NCBI GenBank assembly: GCA_031553565.1
Contig: JAVBLK010000037.1
Location: 1 to 64,000, forward strand
Direction of reading: 5' to 3'
DNA: 64,000 nucleotides
From: JAVBLK01 sp031553565
GTDB lineage: Bacteria > Bacillota > Clostridia > Christensenellales > DUVY01
Positions within the stretch are counted from its first letter, which is position 1, and each line of letters starts with the position of its first letter. Below the pieces are notes generated by a model that saw nothing but the letters and a program-made list of their open reading frames with translations, did not search any database and was not told the origin of the DNA. Positions 50,442 to 58,646 of this stretch are shown here, piece after piece. A program made the translations under genes and the position numbers.

Positions 50442-53174
50442 TCAGCTGATCTTGATCCGCGATATCCCCGCCTGTATGATTGTTACCACTGCGAACGAGC
50501 TTTCCACTATCACGATGATAAGCAGGGTATGAACCAGCGGCAGCGCGGTGATCTGAAAGATATCACCCATAAAGAAGCTCAGGCCCAAACAGGCCAGGCC
50601 CGAAACAGCCCAAACCGTCATGCGGTACGCGTCCGGCGGCATGCACAGCCTTAAAAGCATAGACAGCCCCGTAAAGGTTATGACCATTACCGAGCTCGAC
50701 TTGAACACCGGCGAGGCCACTATCGTCGCCAGCTTTGCGCCCGCGCCGAAAATATCGGTAGTTCGCGCAAACACCAAAAGAACGGCAAAACTCAATACCA
50801 GCGTCAATCCGCTGGGGATCGCGCTCTTTAACATATTGAACATAAACTTGCCCTGTATCCTGTTTTTGTTTGTCTGGAACGCAAGGCAGAAGGACGGCAG
50901 GCCTATTATGCAAAACTCCAGGATAAGCAGGTTCTTGGGCTCGAACGGATAGGTTATCTGCAATGCGACCGCAAGTATCGTCATCAGCATGGAAAACAGC
51001 GTTTTCATAAGGTACAGAGACGACGACTTCTGGATATTATTGACGACCCGCCTGCCCTCTAATACGACCTGCGGCATATTTGCAAAGTTACTGTCCTGCA
51101 ATACCATATGCGAGACGTTTATCGCGGCCTCGCTGCCCGATGCGATCGCAATAGAGCAGTCCGCCTCCTTAAGCGCCAGCAAATCGTTTACGCCGTCGCC
51201 CGTCATCCCGACGGTATTCCCCTTTGCCTTTATCGACTTTATCAAAAGACGCTTCTGTTCGGGCGTGACCCTGCCGAAAACGGTATACTGGTTGGCTAAT
51301 TCCACGACCTCGGGGTCGGTCATGCCGTCCAAGGAGACGTACTTTTCGGCGTGCGGCACACCTACGCGCCTTGCGACCTCGGATACTGTTACGGGGTTGT
51401 CGCCCGAGATTATCTTGATCGCCACGTCATTGTCGCGGAACCATTTCAAGGTATCGAAAGCGTCCTCGCGGATATGGTCCTCTATTACGATAAGCGCCAG
51501 CGCCTTCGGGTTGGACGGCGGCCTTTCGTTCTTTATCGGGTTAGGGCTGAAGGCTACCAGAAGGATCCTTAAACCGTCCTTTGCCTTATCGTTTATCAGC
51601 GTTTCCAGCCTTACGCCTATTTCGCCGAGAATGAATTCCGGCGCGCCCATAAAGACGGTGCCGACGTCCTCGAACGTCACGCAGCTGAATTTCCTCTGCG
51701 ACGAAAACGGCATGACCTTTTCGGGCTTGAGCGCCTTGGAATAGCCGAATTTATTGACTAACGCCACCGCCGTCTGGTTGTTGTCGCCTGTTGCGGTAAG
51801 GCACGAGCCGATTATATTCCCCAGCGAATAGCCCGTGTCGTTGTTGTTCTTGAACTCTATTACCTCGTTGACCAGCATTGTGCCGTCGGTAAGCGTCCCG
51901 GTCTTGTCCAGACACAGCACGTTGACGCGCGCCAGCATCTCGATACAGTAAAGGTCCTGCACCAGCACGTTGCTCTTTCCCAGGCGGATAACGCTGAGCG
52001 CCAGCGAAATACTGGTAAGCAGGAACATCCCCGACGGGATCATACCGATGATCGCGCCCGCGGTCATCGGGAAAATGTCTTTTAGCGTCGCATCCGGGTT
52101 TACCGCTTTCAGCGAGTGGAAATTCGTAAAGAGCAACGCGATGGCAAGCGGCACTATCAGCCCGCCGATGATCTTGATTATGGTCTTAAGCGAATTGAGC
52201 AGCTCGCTTTTGGCCTTCTTATATTTCTTGGCAAATGCGGTCAGGCTCTCGACATAGTTGGCGCCGGCGACCCTGTCGGCGCGGGCATAGCAACTGCCGC
52301 TGGAGACAAAGCTGCCCGCAAAAAGCTGGCTGCCCTGTTTCTTCAGTACCGAATTGGACTCGCCCGTAAGGAGGGATTCATTCACCTCCGCCTCGCCGGA
52401 TACGACGATACTGTCGGTGCAGACCTGCTTGCCGTTCTCTAAAAACAATATATCGTCAAGGACGACTTCGTTTACTGGAATACTTAATTTTGTGCCGTTC
52501 CTTACCACGACCGCGACCGGCGCGCTTATCAGCGACAGCTTTTCGATAGATAATTTGGCGCGGATCTCCTGGATAATACTGATAGTCATGTTGAGGAACA
52601 TGATAGCCAGGAAAAAGAAATTGGCAAGATCGGTGCCCGCGATTATCAATGCGACAGCCACGACCACGCAAAGCAAATTGAAGAAGGTGAAGATATTCTG
52701 GAAAAAGATGCTCCGATAGGTTTTCGCGTTGCTTTTGGGCGCAAAATTATTAAGGTTTTCCGCCTTGCGGGCGGCGGCCTGCTCCCGCGTCAGCCCTTCC
52801 TTATAGTCGGGGCTGAACCGCTCGGCCTTCGCCAGGCTTTCGGCAAAGGCAAGCTCGCGCTTGTTCCGCTTTTTGGCAAAGGTAAGCCTGGGGTCCTTTT
52901 CCCCGGCCTCCTCGTCCATAACGAGATCGACCAGCCCCTGCAGCTCCGGATCGTGCGCCAGCTGCTGCTCGGCCTTCTTTTGCGCCTCGGTCTTGGCAAG
53001 CCTTTTCGGCGCGGCGCCGAAATTGCTTTCTTTTTCGTATGCCGCGGCGATATTACGGTTTATAACGGTAGGCGTAACGACCGATATCTCTTCCTGGCCG
53101 CCGGTATCGCCCTCCGGGAAGAACTCCCCGGCGGAAAGCGGCTTTTTATTCTTTTCCTTATCTGTTTCTTTCAT
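50442..53174 (-). CDS. P-type cation-transporting ATPase, CtpE-like
   Basis: 910 residues. The soluble N-terminal 150 residues are charged, an extension beyond ordinary P-type pumps. Then LLTGES (actuator) near 268, the M4 motif GMIPSGMFLLTSISLALSVIRLG, phosphorylation site CLDKTGTLTDGT near 420, and MTGDGVNDLLALKEADCSIA (hinge) near 660, followed by helices M5-M10. The M4 and DKTG context fits the CtpE group, whose mycobacterial member has been reported to handle calcium. Start is uncertain: the ATG at 53174 follows a GC-rich hairpin with no clear Shine-Dalgarno, and a TTG at 53192 is the alternative. Last gene of the DUF1538-PII-PII operon. Confidence 0.88.
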   Translation of the reverse strand: MKETDKEKNKKPLSAGEFFPEGDTGGQEEISVVTPTVINRNIAAAYEKESNFGAAPKRLAKTEAQKKAEQQLAHDPELQGLVDLVMDEEAGEKDPRLTFAKKRNKRELAFAESLAKAERFSPDYKEGLTREQAAARKAENLNNFAPKSNAKTYRSIFFQNIFTFFNLLCVVVAVALIIAGTDLANFFFLAIMFLNMTISIIQEIRAKLSIEKLSLISAPVAVVVRNGTKLSIPVNEVVLDDILFLENGKQVCTDSIVVSGEAEVNESLLTGESNSVLKKQGSQLFAGSFVSSGSCYARADRVAGANYVESLTAFAKKYKKAKSELLNSLKTIIKIIGGLIVPLAIALLFTNFHSLKAVNPDATLKDIFPMTAGAIIGMIPSGMFLLTSISLALSVIRLGKSNVLVQDLYCIEMLARVNVLCLDKTGTLTDGTMLVNEVIEFKNNNDTGYSLGNIIGSCLTATGDNNQTAVALVNKFGYSKALKPEKVMPFSSQRKFSCVTFEDVGTVFMGAPEFILGEIGVRLETLINDKAKDGLRILLVAFSPNPIKNERPPSNPKALALIVIEDHIREDAFDTLKWFRDNDVAIKIISGDNPVTVSEVARRVGVPHAEKYVSLDGMTDPEVVELANQYTVFGRVTPEQKRLLIKSIKAKGNTVGMTGDGVNDLLALKEADCSIAIASGSEAAINVSHMVLQDSNFANMPQVVLEGRRVVNNIQKSSSLYLMKTLFSMLMTILAVALQITYPFEPKNLLILEFCIIGLPSFCLAFQTNKNRIQGKFMFNMLKSAIPSGLTLVLSFAVLLVFARTTDIFGAGAKLATIVASPVFKSSSVMVITFTGLSMLLRLCMPPDAYRMTVWAVSGLACLGLSFFMGDIFQITALPLVHTLLIIVIVESSFAVVTIIQAGISRIKIS

Positions 53175-53183
53175 ATAAATACG

Positions 53184-53206
53184 GCCGGACAAGCTCCGGC
53201 CAGCGC
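53184..53206 (-). other. GC-rich hairpin between PII-like gene and ATPase
   Basis: On the minus strand GGCCGGAGC...GTCCGGCC folds into a tight stem just before the ATPase start, without a T run. It may act as a translation or mRNA-stability element rather than a terminator. Confidence 0.45.
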
Positions 53207-53207
53207 T

Positions 53208-53534
53208 CTATTCCAGATGGATACCCACCATATTGTCCACCGGCACGACAAAGCATATGCCGCTGCCCGGCGTACTCAGCCCGGCGGCAATATTTATTGC
53301 CTCCATAATAGCGACGCAATTATCCTTGGGCGCGACTATCAATACGATATCCTTTTCGGGGTCGATGCTTATGCCGAAAATATTCTGATGGCCGGTACTG
53401 GTGCCGCGGCCGTGAAGGACGGTGCCGCCCTTTGCGCCCGCGCCGCGCGCGCTGTCCATGACCTTTTCGGAAAAGCCCCTGTTGACCACCGAGATTATCA
53501 GCTTACAACTGCTGTCATTGCCGCTGTTATCCAT
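53208..53534 (-). CDS. PII-family regulatory protein 2
   Basis: 108 residues with the PII/GlnB-like layout: SCKLIISVVNRGFSEKVMDSARGAGAKGGTVLHGRGT (beta-alpha and the T-loop base) and later DIVLIVAPKDNCVAIMEAINIAAGLSTPGSGICFVVPVDNMVGI. The T-loop Tyr that is uridylylated in GlnB is not present, and the glutamine-related context is missing, so it probably senses a nucleotide for the adjacent transporters. Situated between PII-like protein 1 and the ATPase. Confidence 0.8.
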   Translation of the reverse strand: MDNSGNDSSCKLIISVVNRGFSEKVMDSARGAGAKGGTVLHGRGTSTGHQNIFGISIDPEKDIVLIVAPKDNCVAIMEAINIAAGLSTPGSGICFVVPVDNMVGIHLE

Positions 53535-53643
53535 CTTTGTTCTAAAACCTCATTATTACTTTTTTATCCGCCTTATCGATCCCAGCCCGGCGCGTCCCGG
53601 AAAAACACTCCCGCCGGATACCTGCCGTTTATTACGCGACGAT

Positions 53644-53970
53644 TTATTGCAGGTCGCCCACAAACATCGACTTAAGGCCGATAAAGCCGTCGATCCTTAT
53701 TGTGAACGCCACGCCCGCGCCGTGTTCTTTTAACAGCCCGTCATACAGGCTCTCAAGCAGCTCCCTCTCCTGGATCTCCGAAACAAAGCCGGTGATTATC
53801 TCCTTTTTATTGTCGGAGAAACCCAAAAGCTCACCTATGGCAGGGCCTGCGGAGCCCTCGCCCGACATTACCAGGAGGCCGTGCGCGCCGTGCGCCTGCA
53901 TGATCCCGACAGCGCGCTCCTCGTCTTTAGGCAAAATGATCGCCATAAAATACTTGTATTTAAGCAGCAT
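53644..53970 (-). CDS. PII-family-like regulatory protein 1
   Basis: 108 residues, a diverged PII-like ferredoxin fold: KYFMAIILPKDEERAVGIMQAHGAHGLLVMSGEGSAGPAIGELLGFSDNKKEIITGFVSE... then GVAFTIRIDGFIGL. The GxG-rich T-loop region is replaced by SGEGSAGPAIGELLG. AAGGAAT lies 6 bases before the ATG. It begins 48 bases after the DUF1538 stop. Confidence 0.72.
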   Translation of the reverse strand: MLLKYKYFMAIILPKDEERAVGIMQAHGAHGLLVMSGEGSAGPAIGELLGFSDNKKEIITGFVSEIQERELLESLYDGLLKEHGAGVAFTIRIDGFIGLKSMFVGDLQ

Positions 53971-54018
53971 ATTATTCCTTGTATTATGATATTACGTGCT
54001 TTTCCCGCCGCCGCAGTC

Positions 54019-55551
54019 TTACAACAAACCGCTGAAGTCCTTGTCTTCCTCGGCCGCCGCCGCAAGCTGCAGCTCCGCAGCAAGCCTTTCCTTCTCAAGC
54101 CTGGCCGCCTTCGACTTATACATTATACCCATAAACTGTATAATAATCAAGGGCATCATTGCAACCAGCGCGACAAGCCCGAACGCAAAATCCATGACAG
54201 AGTCGCCCACGGCCGCGCAAATGCCTATCACCAGCGGCAGCGAAAAGGTCGCCGTCATCGGCCCGCTGGCGACGCCGCCGCTGTCAAATGCGATCGCGGT
54301 AAAGATATCCGGGCTGAAAAACATAAATACAAGCGCGATCATATAACCCGGCACGATGAACCACCACAGGCTTACCGCAAACAAAACCTTTACTATCCCC
54401 AAGGTCACCGCAAGGCCTATGCCGACCGCCAAAGCCAGCTTTAATACCCTGCCCCTTATCTGGCCGCTGGTAACATCCTCGACCTGCTTTCCTAAGACCG
54501 ATATTGCCGGCTCGGTGTAGACCGTCGCCACGCCTATTACCGCGCCTATGGGTATCAGGATATACCTGATATCCCCGGCTTCCGCGACCTTTCTGCCGAT
54601 CTCCATTGCCGCCTTCGAAAAACCGAATTCCACGCCGCCCAAAAATAATACCAGCCCGACATATGTTATCAATACCCCGACCAGTATTTTCAAAAGCTTT
54701 TTCCCGGGCAGCTTGATAAAGAAAAACTGGAATATAAGGAACACGCCGGTGATCGGCGCAAGCCCTATCGCCACATTTCCCAATGTGCCGGTGATTACGT
54801 GCCCGAGGCTTTCCGCCGCATACATGCTGTCGGGGTCAAATTTAGTCTCTATCTTAAAGAACATCCCCAGGATCAGCATTGCCATGATCGGCCCCGCCGA
54901 GGCCAGCCCCACCATGCCGAAGCTGTCATCGCTCTTATTCCCGCTCTTTGTCGCCGCCGCGCCGATCCCCAGTGCAAGTATGAACGGCACGGTGATCGGC
55001 CCTGTCGTAACGCCGCCGCTGTCAAAGGATATCGCCAGAAAATCGCTGTGCCCCGTCACCGTGGAAACCACGGCCAGGGTAAATATGATTATATACGAGA
55101 TAAGTAAAAGCGTCCTAAGCTTTATCTTTGTGACCGCGCGGAAAAGCGCCAGCGCCGTATATATCGCGACGCCCAAAGCAATTATTATCACCAGCGAAAA
55201 ACGCGAGATCAGGCCGTTGCTGACGCTGTTGACCTGGTCGCCTAAGACCTGCACGTCCGGCTCGGCAATTGTGCATATCAAGCCGAATACGAAACCGAAA
55301 AGCAGTACGAGAAAAACCGATTTGAAGCGGCTGATACTGTTGCCGCAGGCCTCGCCCATAGTAATGATGCTGTTATCCACGCCCGACAGAAAAAAAACCT
55401 CGCCCAGGACTACCATGACAGTACCGATAATAAAATTTATTACCGCTTCTTTCTCCAGATGCGCCACTGTAAAATGCAGGATCAGTACCACCGCGACAAG
55501 CGGAATGATCGCAATACCGACTTCCCTTAATTTTTCCAGCAGTTTTTTCAA
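54019..55551 (-). CDS. DUF1538 membrane transporter (fused two-half form)
   Basis: 510 residues, about twelve membrane helices in two related halves. Each half carries the family signature: AEPDVQVLG (near 99) with SFDSGGVTTGPIT (near 180), and TEPAISVLGKQV (near 353) with AFDSGGVASGPMT (near 425). Two-component members of this family (UmpA/UmpB in Halomonas) have been reported as monovalent-cation/proton antiporters; here both halves are in one chain. Start is TTG at 55551 with GGAG 11 bases upstream; promoter at 55592-55620. The short C-terminal tail is Glu/Lys/Ala-rich and cytoplasmic, a possible PII docking site (inference). Confidence 0.87.
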   Translation of the reverse strand: MKKLLEKLREVGIAIIPLVAVVLILHFTVAHLEKEAVINFIIGTVMVVLGEVFFLSGVDNSIITMGEACGNSISRFKSVFLVLLFGFVFGLICTIAEPDVQVLGDQVNSVSNGLISRFSLVIIIALGVAIYTALALFRAVTKIKLRTLLLISYIIIFTLAVVSTVTGHSDFLAISFDSGGVTTGPITVPFILALGIGAAATKSGNKSDDSFGMVGLASAGPIMAMLILGMFFKIETKFDPDSMYAAESLGHVITGTLGNVAIGLAPITGVFLIFQFFFIKLPGKKLLKILVGVLITYVGLVLFLGGVEFGFSKAAMEIGRKVAEAGDIRYILIPIGAVIGVATVYTEPAISVLGKQVEDVTSGQIRGRVLKLALAVGIGLAVTLGIVKVLFAVSLWWFIVPGYMIALVFMFFSPDIFTAIAFDSGGVASGPMTATFSLPLVIGICAAVGDSVMDFAFGLVALVAMMPLIIIQFMGIMYKSKAARLEKERLAAELQLAAAAEEDKDFSGLL

Positions 55552-55591
55552 GTTTAGCGCCGCTCCGTTAAATTTTTTCCGGTATTGTTTG

Positions 55592-55620
55592 ATTATATCA
55601 TAATTGTTAAAACTATGAAA
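55592..55620 (-). promoter_or_regulatory. Promoter of the DUF1538 operon
   Basis: Minus strand TTTCAT (weak -35), 17-base spacer ending TGA, TATAAT (55597-55592), an extended -10. Leader about 34 bases. Confidence 0.6.
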
Positions 55621-55709
55621 ATTTTTTTGCGCATTATCTGCCTTGCTTTGTCACAATACCGTCACCGCCAAGTTGCGGCAGCAACCGGTCAAACAAACTT
55701 TATACGGTA

Positions 55710-55745
55710 TTGTCTTTTTGATATATCTGCGCTATAATATATACA
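55710..55745 (+). promoter_or_regulatory. mnmE promoter (near-leaderless)
   Basis: TTGTCT (55710-55715), 17-base spacer, TATAAT (55733-55738); predicted +1 at 55745 leaves a 3-base leader. Confidence 0.75.
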
Positions 55746-55747
55746 TT

Positions 55748-57127
55748 ATGAAAAACGCAGAAAATAACGATACTGTCGCAGCGATCGCAACCGGGCTTAC
55801 AACTGCCGCGGTTTCGATAATACGCGTCAGCGGAAGCCTTTCGCACGGCATTGCCGGCGCGCTGTTTTCCGCCGCGGACAAAACCCCGGTAAAGGATTTC
55901 GAGCCGTACAGGCTGTATCCCGGCCTATTAAAAGGCGACGCCGTGTCCGACAGATGTATGTGCGTCATTTTTAAGGCACCTAAAAGCTTCACGGGCGAGG
56001 ACGGTCTGGAGTTCCATTGCCACGGCGGAGTAAGGCTTACCGAGTGCATTTTGCGCGAGGTTTTGAGCCGCGGCGCACGGCTTGCCGGGCCCGGCGAATT
56101 TACGCGCCGCGCCTTTATGAACGGCAAGCTGGATATGTCGTCGGCCGAGGGGATGATCGACCTTATCAATGCGCAGAGCGAGGCGGAGATCCGCGCGGGC
56201 TTCTCGCTGATGACGGGAAAGCTGAAGGATTCTCTTACCGGCATACAGGACAGGCTGACTGCGGTGTTGGCCGAGATCGACGCGGCGGCAGATTATCCGG
56301 ACGAGTACGACGGCGAGAATATCGCAGGGAGGACGGACGCGGCTCTGCGCGACGCGCTGAAGGAGTTGAACGCTTTAGAGCGCACGTACCAAAACGGCGC
56401 ATTAATAAAAAACGGCATCAACTGCGCGATAGTAGGGCTGCCCAATACCGGCAAGTCGTCGCTTATGAACGCCCTGCTTAATTACGAGCGCGCGATCGTT
56501 ACTCCGCAGGCGGGCACCACGCGCGACACCGTCACCGAAAGCTTTACTGAAAACGGCGTGCGCATCAACCTCATCGATACAGCCGGCATCCGCCGCGCCA
56601 AGAACAACGCCGAAAACCTGGGGATCGAGCGCAGCAAGACGGCCGCGGCCGCAGCGGATGTTGTATTGTATGTTCAGGACTATGACAGCGACACTATACC
56701 GGCCGAGTTCGCTGAGATCCTGGACGGGAAAAGGCTTATTTTCGCGGTCAATAAAATCGATTCGCCGGGCTTTGACAAAAAGAAATACGCCGCGCTGAAC
56801 AAGTCTGCCGCGGTCAAGCATAAAATCTATATCAGCGCAAAGCAGGGCTACTATATCGGCGAGCTTAAAAAAATGATTATAGAGTTCTGCCTCGGCAAGG
56901 ATTATGCCGCGGGCGGCCTTACCCTGAACAATATCAGGCACTTAGACGCTGTAAAGCAGGCCGCAAGGCATCTTTCCGAGGCCGTTTCCGCAGGGAAAAC
57001 TACGCCGCTGGAAATGCGCTATGTCGATATCAAGGCCGCATGGGACGCCCTCGGCCTTATAACCGGCGTCACCGCAGGCGAGGACATACTGGACGCCCTG
57101 TTCTCCGCCTTCTGCGTAGGCAAATGA
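55748..57127 (+). CDS. mnmE: tRNA modification GTPase MnmE
   Basis: 459 residues. N-terminal tetrahydrofolate-binding domain (DTVAAIATGLTTAAVSIIRVSG; CHGGVRLTECILREVL; PGEFTRRAFMNGKLD), a helical domain, an inserted G domain (GLPNTGKSSLMNALL near 220, DTAGIR, NKID) and the C-terminal FCVGK with the catalytic Cys. With MnmG it makes the cmnm5 modification of wobble uridine in tRNA; mnmG is not adjacent here. The start is at 55748, since the promoter lies just upstream of it and the longer frame from 55643 would begin before the promoter. Strong terminator at 57190. Confidence 0.96.
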   Translation: MKNAENNDTVAAIATGLTTAAVSIIRVSGSLSHGIAGALFSAADKTPVKDFEPYRLYPGLLKGDAVSDRCMCVIFKAPKSFTGEDGLEFHCHGGVRLTECILREVLSRGARLAGPGEFTRRAFMNGKLDMSSAEGMIDLINAQSEAEIRAGFSLMTGKLKDSLTGIQDRLTAVLAEIDAAADYPDEYDGENIAGRTDAALRDALKELNALERTYQNGALIKNGINCAIVGLPNTGKSSLMNALLNYERAIVTPQAGTTRDTVTESFTENGVRINLIDTAGIRRAKNNAENLGIERSKTAAAAADVVLYVQDYDSDTIPAEFAEILDGKRLIFAVNKIDSPGFDKKKYAALNKSAAVKHKIYISAKQGYYIGELKKMIIEFCLGKDYAAGGLTLNNIRHLDAVKQAARHLSEAVSAGKTTPLEMRYVDIKAAWDALGLITGVTAGEDILDALFSAFCVGK

Positions 57128-57189
57128 AGGCTTTCGCACGCGCGGCTGCCTGACGCCCGCCAGATTCGCTTTTGACAGAGTTTTTATAC

Positions 57190-57229
57190 AAAAACAGCTC
57201 CGCAGGAAATCCCCGCGGAGCTGTTTTTG
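57190..57229. terminator. Bidirectional terminator after mnmE
   Basis: AAAAACAGCTCCGC and GCGGAGCTGTTTTTG pair around an 11-base loop, with A and T runs on the two sides. It also ends the zinc-ribbon gene transcribed from the right. Confidence 0.9.
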
Positions 57230-57245
57230 TCTTTCGTATGGCGCA

Positions 57246-57398
57246 TCAATTCAGATAGCTTAAGTCAGAATAGCAGAAATTACACAGGCCGTGGTTGCCG
57301 GCGCAGCACGCCGGGCAGACGTTCGCGCCGCAGTTCTTGCAAGAGCGCATCTCCTTGCCTTCCATCGAGTCGCCGCAGGTCGTGCATTTAATCGGCAT
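57246..57398 (-). CDS. 50-residue zinc-ribbon protein
   Basis: Encodes a 50-residue protein, MPIKCTTCGDSMEG onward, with four Cys-x2-Cys-like pairs: CTTC, CKNC, CPAC and CNFC, plus two extra cysteines. It has no membrane segment. GGAGGGTAAGATT before the ATG is one of the best ribosome-binding sites in the window, which is why I believe this short frame. Likely binds two zinc ions; partner unknown. It follows the small membrane protein gene at 57482 on the same strand after 83 bases and may be co-transcribed. It ends at the terminator shared with mnmE. Confidence 0.75.
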   Translation of the reverse strand: MPIKCTTCGDSMEGKEMRSCKNCGANVCPACCAGNHGLCNFCYSDLSYLN

Positions 57399-57481
57399 AA
57401 TCTTACCCTCCGTTTCCCGTTCGGGACATTCCGTCCCCGTAAGGAATGTTATACCGGTAGTGTCTTCAACCCGCCGCGTTT

Positions 57482-57937
57482 TTATTCCGCAGTCTTTTCA
57501 TCGTCTTCCGCGCCCGATTCTGCCGGGTCTTTTTTTTCGGGCAGCAGATCGATCGCCTTTTCGGCAGCCTCCGGCAGTTTTACGCCGAAAGCGCCTGCAA
57601 GCAGTCCTATTATTTTTTTGCCCAGCAGCCTTATCCCCAGCTTTTCGTACATCGCGTAAAAGAATTGCGAGGCCGAGACAACCCAGACCATAAAAGTCAA
57701 CGACTCAACGCTGAAGATGGCAAAACAATTAAAGACCGCACTGAACAGCACGGCGGCCCCCGCGCCCGAGACCACGCTTACCAAAAACGCCACCGCGCCG
57801 AAAATCTTGCCCGCGTCCTCCGTTTTCTTCCTTATCGCCGACTTAATAGGCGTTTTGATAAGCCCGATCACCGCGCATACCGCCAAAGCTACCAACATCC
57901 CCTGCCATTCGTATTTCAATATATCCATATCGGTCAA
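57482..57937 (-). CDS. Small membrane protein, holin-like appearance
   Basis: 151 residues from a TTG at 57937, chosen because GGGGGTGAT (almost the perfect anti-16S complement) lies 4 bases before it; an ATG at 57928 is the alternative. Three or four helices (about 10-27, 45-68, 72-92), then an amphipathic stretch and a Glu/Asp-rich tail (LPEKKDPAESGAEDDEK). The layout, short with an acidic tail after helices, is like phage holins, but no endolysin or phage gene is nearby and I do not recognise a family. Confidence 0.6.
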   Translation of the reverse strand: MTDMDILKYEWQGMLVALAVCAVIGLIKTPIKSAIRKKTEDAGKIFGAVAFLVSVVSGAGAAVLFSAVFNCFAIFSVESLTFMVWVVSASQFFYAMYEKLGIRLLGKKIIGLLAGAFGVKLPEAAEKAIDLLPEKKDPAESGAEDDEKTAE

Positions 57938-58020
57938 AAATATCACCCCCGCAAAATTATCCGCCCTTTCCGCCGCAAATGACAGCACTGCCAAGAGGGC
58001 GGCGTTACTAAAATATTTTT

Positions 58021-58230
58021 CGGCCTAAGCCTTGGCTTAAACGCGCAAGATATAGCAGCCTGCGCCATTTCTTTCCGATAAGCCGGATACCGTCCGCAGC
58101 CCTCATCTTACGCTAATCCAAAAGGCGTCCGCATAGGAACGCCCTGAAAGCGACACATCCGCAGAGCATACGGCTATGTACGCGCAAATGATTATATATC
58201 AAGTTATTCCGGATTACAATATGTTGTGCC
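58021..58230. other. Gap with no recognised feature
   Basis: About 210 bases upstream of the small membrane protein gene and beyond the ribosomal operon terminator. No ORF with a ribosome-binding site. A short hairpin TAAGCC/GGCTTA is near 58026-58038. The promoter of the membrane protein gene must be here but is not obvious. Confidence 0.4.
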
Positions 58231-58263
58231 AAAAGAAAAACCCGCCTGAAAACAGACGGGTTA
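58231..58263 (-). terminator. Terminator of rpsF-ssb-rpsR
   Basis: Minus strand AACCCGTCTG/CAGGCGGGTT stem with a TTTT loop, then TTTCTTTT. It is about 370 bases beyond rpsR, so the R3 repeats lie within the transcript. Confidence 0.85.
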
Positions 58264-58308
58264 AACAAAGAATTCTAAAATCAACGGTAATAAGATCGAA
58301 CCGCTTAC

Positions 58309-58471
58309 CCCTGACGGGCGAAACTTCCCCGCCCCTGCCCTGACGGGTGAATAACGGCGCAGTTGCGAGGCAACGGTGCGTAAGGGGAATTTTGGCCGCC
58401 GCAGCTGTATCGGAATACGCGGAGTGCGCCTGAAATTGCGCTTTCGCGCCGATCCCGACGCAAATATCCAT
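58309..58471 (+). repeat. R3 palindromic element, copy 2
   Basis: CCCTGACGGG...TGAATAACGGCGCAGTTGC, GAGGCAACGGTGCGTAAG, CAGCTGTATCGGAATACGCGG and GCGCCGATCCCGACGC. Same blocks as copy 1 near nrdD. Tandem with copy 3. Confidence 0.78.
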
Positions 58472-58646
58472 CCCTGACGGGCAAAACTTCCACGCCCCTG
58501 CCCTGACGGGCGAATAACGGCGCAGTTGCAAGGCAGCGGTGCGTAAGTGTATCCCGCCGGCCGCCGTCGCGTACTGAAACGTACGCACAAGGTCGTCGGG
58601 ATGCGCTTCCGCGCCGATCCCGACGCAAATCCGCCGTTATTCGGCG
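58472..58646 (+). repeat. R3 palindromic element, copy 3, overlapping the rpsR stop
   Basis: Left end CGAATAACGGCGCAGTTGC (58510), right end GACGCAAATCCGCCGTTATT then CGGCG. The CCGTTATTCG at the right is the inverted form of CGAATAACGG and contains the rpsR stop codon (58637-58639). The centre differs from copy 2 (GTACTGAAACGTACG hairpin). Confidence 0.78.

Noticed and set aside
54548..55603. 351-residue plus-strand frame opposite DUF1538
   Set aside because: Antisense to a clear transporter with duplicated signature motifs; low-complexity Ile/Ser/Thr content.
57482..57937. Prophage holin as part of a phage remnant
   Set aside because: No endolysin, tail, integrase or att-like repeats nearby; only size and topology suggest holin.
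58214..58628. Three overlapping minus-strand frames of more than 100 residues after rpsR
   Set aside because: All lie inside the tandem R3 repeats and repeat each other, so they reflect the DNA repeat rather than protein.
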